From Mucilaginibacter sp. KACC 22773 (GTDB lineage: Bacteria > Bacteroidota > Bacteroidia > Sphingobacteriales > Sphingobacteriaceae), in contig NZ_CP117883.1 in NCBI RefSeq assembly GCF_028736215.1, positions 1,488,001 to 1,552,000 on the forward strand: a stretch of 64,000 nucleotides of DNA. The letters are read 5' to 3'. The notes beneath the pieces are model-generated. The model was given only the letters and a program-made list of their open reading frames with translations, made no database searches and was not told the origin of the DNA. This document shows positions 60,528 through 64,000 of the stretch, piece after piece (position 1 is the first letter of the stretch; each line of letters begins with the position of its first letter). The position numbers and the translations under genes were made by a program.

Positions 60528-61196
60528 ATGGAAACCATAGTAAAAATCATATCAACCCAATATGTAACCCATAATGTAAAACAGTTTAGGCTCGAAAAAC
60601 CTGCGGGCTATACTTTTACCCCCGGACAGGCCACCGAACTATCTGTAAACCAACAGACCTGGAAGGATAAGAAGAACCCTTTCACGTTTACCTGCCTAAC
60701 CGATGACCCTTACCTGGAGTTTACGATAAAAATATATCCCGATAGCGAGGAAGGCGTAACCAATCAATTAAGCAAATTAGCCGTTGGTGATGAACTTATT
60801 ATCCGCGATGCCTGGGGTGCCATTGAGTATAAAGGCCCCGGTTATTTTATAGCGGGTGGCGCTGGCATTACCCCGTTTATTGCCATTTTGAGGGATTTGA
60901 ACAGGAAAGGAGAGCTGGCAGGAAACAAACTGTTTTTCAGTAACAAAACAGATAGCGACATTATTCTTGCCGATGAGCTGAAAAGTATGCTTGGCGCCGA
61001 TGCCTTGTTTTTAATAAGCAGCCAAAAGGATAGCGTTCACGACACCCGCCGTATAGATGAGGCCTTTTTAAAAGCCGAAGTAAGCGATTTTACCAAACAT
61101 TTTTACGTTTGCGGGCCCGATGCGATGGTAGAGCAGATTAACGGTATTTTAACCAGCATGGGTGCAGATGCCGATTCGGTGGTGTTTGAGCGGTAG
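60528..61196 (+). CDS. FAD-binding flavodoxin reductase-like oxidoreductase
   Basis: A 222-residue protein of the ferredoxin-NADP reductase fold. N-terminal FAD domain: FRLEKPAGYTFTPGQATEL (about 19-37). C-terminal NAD(P) domain: YFIAGGAGITPFIAIL (about 102-117) and YVCGPDAMV (about 193-201). No iron-sulphur domain. It probably passes electrons between NAD(P)H and a small carrier. ATG 60528 gives the family start METIVKII. Confidence 0.88.
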   Translation: METIVKIISTQYVTHNVKQFRLEKPAGYTFTPGQATELSVNQQTWKDKKNPFTFTCLTDDPYLEFTIKIYPDSEEGVTNQLSKLAVGDELIIRDAWGAIEYKGPGYFIAGGAGITPFIAILRDLNRKGELAGNKLFFSNKTDSDIILADELKSMLGADALFLISSQKDSVHDTRRIDEAFLKAEVSDFTKHFYVCGPDAMVEQINGILTSMGADADSVVFER

Positions 61197-61202
61197 GTTT
61201 TT

Positions 61203-61330
61203 GGTTGATGGATCATGGATCATGGTTGATTGTTCATGCTTCATGGCCCCGGCGGAGTTTGAAACTGTTGCTTATTTCCTGCCATCTTAGGCTATGAACC
61301 ATTAACTATGATCCATTAACCAATGAACAA
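61203..61330. repeat. Inverted heptamer-repeat arms (ATGGATC)
   Basis: The left arm (61203-61245) has ATGGATC, ATGGATC, ATGGTTG; the right arm (61291-61330) has TATGAACC and TATGATCC units in the opposite sense. It begins seven bases after the reductase stop codon. Confidence 0.8.
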
Positions 61331-61372
61331 TCTGTCCGCAGTGTTGGTCACCTCCGGACGGACGGACACCCA
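61331..61372. repeat. GTCCGC/CGGACGGAC repeat
   Basis: CTGTCCGCAG faces CTCCGGACGGACGGACACC, the same word as in the 58.8-60.4 kb cluster. It sits between two arrays in the gap before the GldA-like gene. Confidence 0.65.
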
Positions 61373-61408
61373 AAAAAAACTAAATCGAAATACCCGATTC
61401 CGGTAAAA

Positions 61409-61489
61409 CCATGAACCATGATCTATGAACCATGAACAACTAACAAATTCTTCCATCTCCTATCTCAAATCTCATATCTAACATCTATT
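61409..61489. repeat. Two adjacent short arrays
   Basis: ATGAACC, ATGATCT, ATGAACC, ATGAAC (61409-61437, 7-bp phase) and CTATCTCA/AATCTCAT/ATCTAACAT (61458-61489), directly before the GldA-like gene at 61498. Confidence 0.7.
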
Positions 61490-61497
61490 TTTACCGC

Positions 61498-62202
61498 ATG
61501 AGTATCCGGGTAGAAGCATTGACAAAAATTTACGGCGAGCAAAAGGCAGTTGATAGCATCAGCTTTACTGCCGAAACGGGCGTGCTGGGTTTTTTGGGGC
61601 CTAACGGGGCCGGTAAATCAACCACGATGAAGATACTTACGGGCTTTATACCCCAAACATCGGGCTCGGCATCGGTTTGCGGGTTTGATGTGGTAACACA
61701 ATCGTTAGATGTGCGCAGGCGTATTGGCTATCTGCCCGAAAGCAACCCGCTATACCTGGATATGTACGTGAAGGAATCGTTGGTGTTTATAGCAGGCATC
61801 CACAAAATGGCCCAACCCGAAGCCCGCATTGCCGAAGTGATTGAGCAAACCGGCCTTGGCCCCGAGCAGCATAAAAAAATTGGCCAGCTATCTAAAGGCT
61901 ATCGTCAGCGCGTTGGCCTTGCCCAGGCTATACTGCACAATCCCGATGTGCTGATTTTAGATGAACCAACCTCGGGACTTGACCCTAACCAGCTCATAGG
62001 CATCCGCCGGTTAATTACCGATTTGGGTAAAACCAAAACCATCATCCTATCTACCCATATTATGCAGGAGGTTGAAGCCGTTTGCGATAAGGTGATCATC
62101 ATCAATAAAGGCAAAATAGTTGCTGATGACACCCTGCAAGGGTTGCGGGCCGGTAATAACAATAAAACGTTGGAGAAAATATTTATCAGTCTTACCAATT
62201 AA
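61498..62202 (+). CDS. gldA: GldA-like ABC-transporter ATPase
   Basis: A 234-residue ATPase. Walker A GPNGAGKST (about 34-42), Q-loop area IGYLPESNPLYLDMYV (about 75-90), signature LSKGYRQRVGLA (about 128-139) and Walker B VLILDEPTSGLDPNQL (about 149-164). The wording around the last motif and HIMQEVEAVCDKVIIINKG matches GldA, the gliding-motility ABC ATPase. It is shorter than full GldA (about 300 residues from memory), ending soon after the D-loop/H-loop region. No gldF/gldG permease genes are adjacent. Confidence 0.8.
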   Translation: MSIRVEALTKIYGEQKAVDSISFTAETGVLGFLGPNGAGKSTTMKILTGFIPQTSGSASVCGFDVVTQSLDVRRRIGYLPESNPLYLDMYVKESLVFIAGIHKMAQPEARIAEVIEQTGLGPEQHKKIGQLSKGYRQRVGLAQAILHNPDVLILDEPTSGLDPNQLIGIRRLITDLGKTKTIILSTHIMQEVEAVCDKVIIINKGKIVADDTLQGLRAGNNNKTLEKIFISLTN

Positions 62203-62255
62203 TTGGCGTAAATATTTTTATTTTCGCCTCAATAATTAACCTTATCATAATAAAC

Positions 62256-62873
62256 ATGAAAAAAACATTACTCGCCCTTTTTATTTTATTTGGCACCGTA
62301 CTTACTGTTAAAGCACAGGACGATGAACTTTTACCAAGGTTTAGCGCAGGTTTTGGTGTTGGCGTTACAACCGGCCCCCAACATTCGGGGTTTCCGGCAG
62401 CGGGCAGCCTTGGCTTAAAAGGGGAATACCCAATAGCCGGCAGCCCGGTATGTATTACAGCATCGGTGGCATACCAGTTTTACGTATCGAGCGATGGCTA
62501 TAACTACAGCTACAATAGTAACTATGGTGAAAGCACCACCGGCACTATAGCATCATTTGTTCCTGTAATGGCTGGCGCAAGGGTATATGTTAACAAGCTT
62601 TTTTTTGAAGGCGATGTTGGTGCATCTTTCAACCTTAATTCTGGTAAGTCATACACAGCCCAAAAGGTAGCACCTATACTTTCGCCAAGTATTGGTTATG
62701 GTTTCAGGTTCGGGTCGTCGCAAAAAATTGGGCTCGATTTAAGCCTGTCGTACGAAACCCGCCTGGAAAAAACACAAACACCTTCCGATCTTACGGTTGT
62801 TAGCCCTTATATCAGCGGTTACGGCAGCTATAACCTGGTAGCCTTTCACGTGGCATTCAGCTTAGGATTATAA
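62256..62873 (+). CDS. Outer-membrane beta-barrel protein
   Basis: A 205-residue protein with a signal peptide (MKKTLLALFILFGTVLTVKAQ). The mature part alternates aromatic and Gly-rich strands (FSAGFGVGVTTGPQHSG) and ends in hydrophobic strand VAFHVAFSLGL, as in small porin-like barrels. It is the first of three tandem related genes. Function unknown; a terminator follows. Confidence 0.78.
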   Translation: MKKTLLALFILFGTVLTVKAQDDELLPRFSAGFGVGVTTGPQHSGFPAAGSLGLKGEYPIAGSPVCITASVAYQFYVSSDGYNYSYNSNYGESTTGTIASFVPVMAGARVYVNKLFFEGDVGASFNLNSGKSYTAQKVAPILSPSIGYGFRFGSSQKIGLDLSLSYETRLEKTQTPSDLTVVSPYISGYGSYNLVAFHVAFSLGL

Positions 62874-62895
62874 TATCGAAATGATTTAATGAACG

Positions 62896-62925
62896 GCCCC
62901 GGCGATTGATTTGCCGGGGCTTTTT
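62896..62925 (+). terminator. Intrinsic terminator between barrel genes
   Basis: GCCCCGGC (62896-62903) pairs with GCCGGGGC (62913-62920), followed by five T. Confidence 0.85.
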
Positions 62926-63025
62926 ATTGAATAATAAATTTACCGGGCTTAAATATAAATTATTGGCCTCAGGCTGTCGCATTTAACTGCCGGGGTACGT
63001 AACTGTTGTATAACCTCAAATCTGT

Positions 63026-63625
63026 ATGCAAGCTAAATCAATCCGTTTGTTTTTATTATTGATGCTTTGCGGGGCATCCACCCTGGTTAAAGCACAATCG
63101 GGTAATAAAATTAATATCAGCATAGGGCCGGATGTTGGTATTCCCTTTAATACCGAACACACCTATCAGGTGCATACCCGCGATATTTACCAGGATGGTT
63201 TGGGCGGTAACATCAGGGCCGAGTTGCCTATCACCGTAGGTTTACACCTGACGGCAAGTGTGGGTTATGTGGTTTACCACTCCAATGTAAAGTATTTTTA
63301 TTTAACGCCCTGGCAAGGTACTATTAATAGTTCATCGGCCCCGGCAGGCCCGCCGCCTTATAAGTATATACCGCTAAAAGTGGGTTTGCGTTATTACTAC
63401 TCAAAGTATCTTTATATAGCTGCAGAGGCTGGCGACGCGGTTAAAGTTCAAAAACAGGCTGTATCGTCTTTTATATATTCGGGAGGCATAGGTGCCGCAA
63501 TTCCCTTTGGTGTTCATCATGGTCTGGATATTGGTGTGCGTTACGAAAGCGGTTATAAAAACATCGATTCGGATTTTAAGATGGCGCAGCTGGGTATTGG
63601 GTTTGCTTATAAATATACCTTTTAA
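63026..63625 (+). CDS. Outer-membrane beta-barrel protein (second paralogue)
   Basis: A 199-residue protein with a signal peptide ending VKAQ (about residue 24). It shows the same layout as the first barrel: ISIGPDVGIPFNTEHTYQVH start, a loop with PPPYKYIPLKVG, and a C-terminal LGIGFAYKYTF strand ending in Phe. More diverged than the flanking pair. Function unknown. Confidence 0.75.
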   Translation: MQAKSIRLFLLLMLCGASTLVKAQSGNKINISIGPDVGIPFNTEHTYQVHTRDIYQDGLGGNIRAELPITVGLHLTASVGYVVYHSNVKYFYLTPWQGTINSSSAPAGPPPYKYIPLKVGLRYYYSKYLYIAAEAGDAVKVQKQAVSSFIYSGGIGAAIPFGVHHGLDIGVRYESGYKNIDSDFKMAQLGIGFAYKYTF

Positions 63626-63703
63626 AAGTATTTGCAACCAGGGCATGGTTTTGCCTTCCTGAAAATTCCCTAATAAGGGCGAAATTTGAATATACCCTGT
63701 CAC

Positions 63704-64000
63704 ATGAAAAAAACTTTACTTGTCCTATTGTTCTTAACGGTTATCACTTTTACCGCAATGGCGCAAACCGATGTTAATCCGCTTTCGCGGGTAGCGGTTG
63801 GCTTTGGTTTAGGGGCTACAGTAGGTCCGCATAGCAATGAATACCCTGTAGCCAGTGGTTTTGGTATTAAATTCGAATTTCCTATCAAATCAACCCCGGT
63901 TAGTATCATGGCCTCGGGGGCTTATACTTTTATGTTGTCAAGGGCCGCTTACAACACAAATAGGTATAATTACAATGACAATGATGTCGATGACGGCGAT
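63704..64000 (+). CDS. Outer-membrane beta-barrel protein (third paralogue, partial)
   Basis: The first 99 codons of a gene cut by the right edge. It has a signal peptide (MKKTLLVLLFLTVITFTAMAQ) and then VGFGLGATVGPHSNEYPVASGFG, very close to the FGVGVTTGPQHSGFPAAGSLG of the first barrel. An Asp/Asn-rich loop (YNDNDVDDGD) lies at the cut. Same family as the two genes before it. Confidence 0.8.
   Translation, partial: MKKTLLVLLFLTVITFTAMAQTDVNPLSRVAVGFGLGATVGPHSNEYPVASGFGIKFEFPIKSTPVSIMASGAYTFMLSRAAYNTNRYNYNDNDVDDGD

Overview
The window reads as a chromosomal segment of a Bacteroidota bacterium, most likely Sphingobacteriaceae (Mucilaginibacter/Pedobacter-like; inference from gene content, not from a database search). 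Supporting signs are promoters of the TTG-N19-TAnnTTTG type, A-rich leaders instead of clear Shine-Dalgarno sites, a type IX secretion C-terminal domain, a GldA-like ATPase, an Omp85 barrel and a bacteroidete-style L-rhamnose operon. No tRNA, rRNA, CRISPR array, transposase or integrase was recognised.

Layout. 1-17.5 kb is the structural and packaging part of a tailed (pro)phage, almost all on the minus strand. Read right to left: terminase small and large subunits, a protein that appears to need a -1 frameshift, a small tail-type protein, two 691-residue virion proteins, three cargo-like genes, a tape-measure protein, a small protein, a ClpP-like prohead protease with a probable scaffold tail, the major capsid protein, a small virion protein and the start of a portal-like gene. 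A Xre/ParS-RES toxin-antitoxin pair follows at 17.7-18.9 kb. From 19 to 25 kb there are cell-surface genes (Omp85 barrel, lipoprotein, giant NHL/Ig secreted protein) and an RRM protein. From 25 to 30.6 kb there is a patch of small regulators and unknowns around an S24 (CI/LexA-like) repressor with a divergent promoter, which may be phage control genes. From 30.7 to 38.6 kb come AraC/lipocalin, a TPR protein, TetR/YnfA, VOC, YCII, a strong small-RNA candidate and a ThuA-like protein. 39.8-46.0 kb is an L-rhamnose operon (RhaT, aldolase-dehydrogenase fusion, isomerase, kinase), followed by a mobile mystery A/B (HTH/Fic) pair. 47.4-64 kb is mixed housekeeping: hydrolase, amidase, YceI, DUF2130, PAS sensor, ChbG-like deacetylase, two ABC ATPases, glycyl-tRNA synthetase, a flavin reductase and three tandem outer-membrane barrels.

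How genes work together. The rhamnose genes form a complete route from uptake to dihydroxyacetone phosphate and lactate. The two toxin-antitoxin-like pairs each carry a perfect palindrome at the promoter. A 24-bp element containing a 14-bp palindrome recurs four times in the phage region, always upstream of minus-strand genes, so it is a candidate regulon site.

The most unusual feature is not a gene. About twenty intergenic spacers, in phage and host DNA alike, are filled with degenerate tandem repeats of exactly 7 or 8 bp. Most are arranged as two inverted arms around a core of roughly 50-190 bp. The repeat word differs from spacer to spacer, but the architecture is the same. The arms commonly sit on, or within a few bases of, stop codons, and one array runs into the coding start of the large terminase. 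A second family, an 80-95 bp element with GGCGTT/AACGCC ends, occurs as two inverted copies around two small membrane-protein genes at 58.8-60.4 kb.
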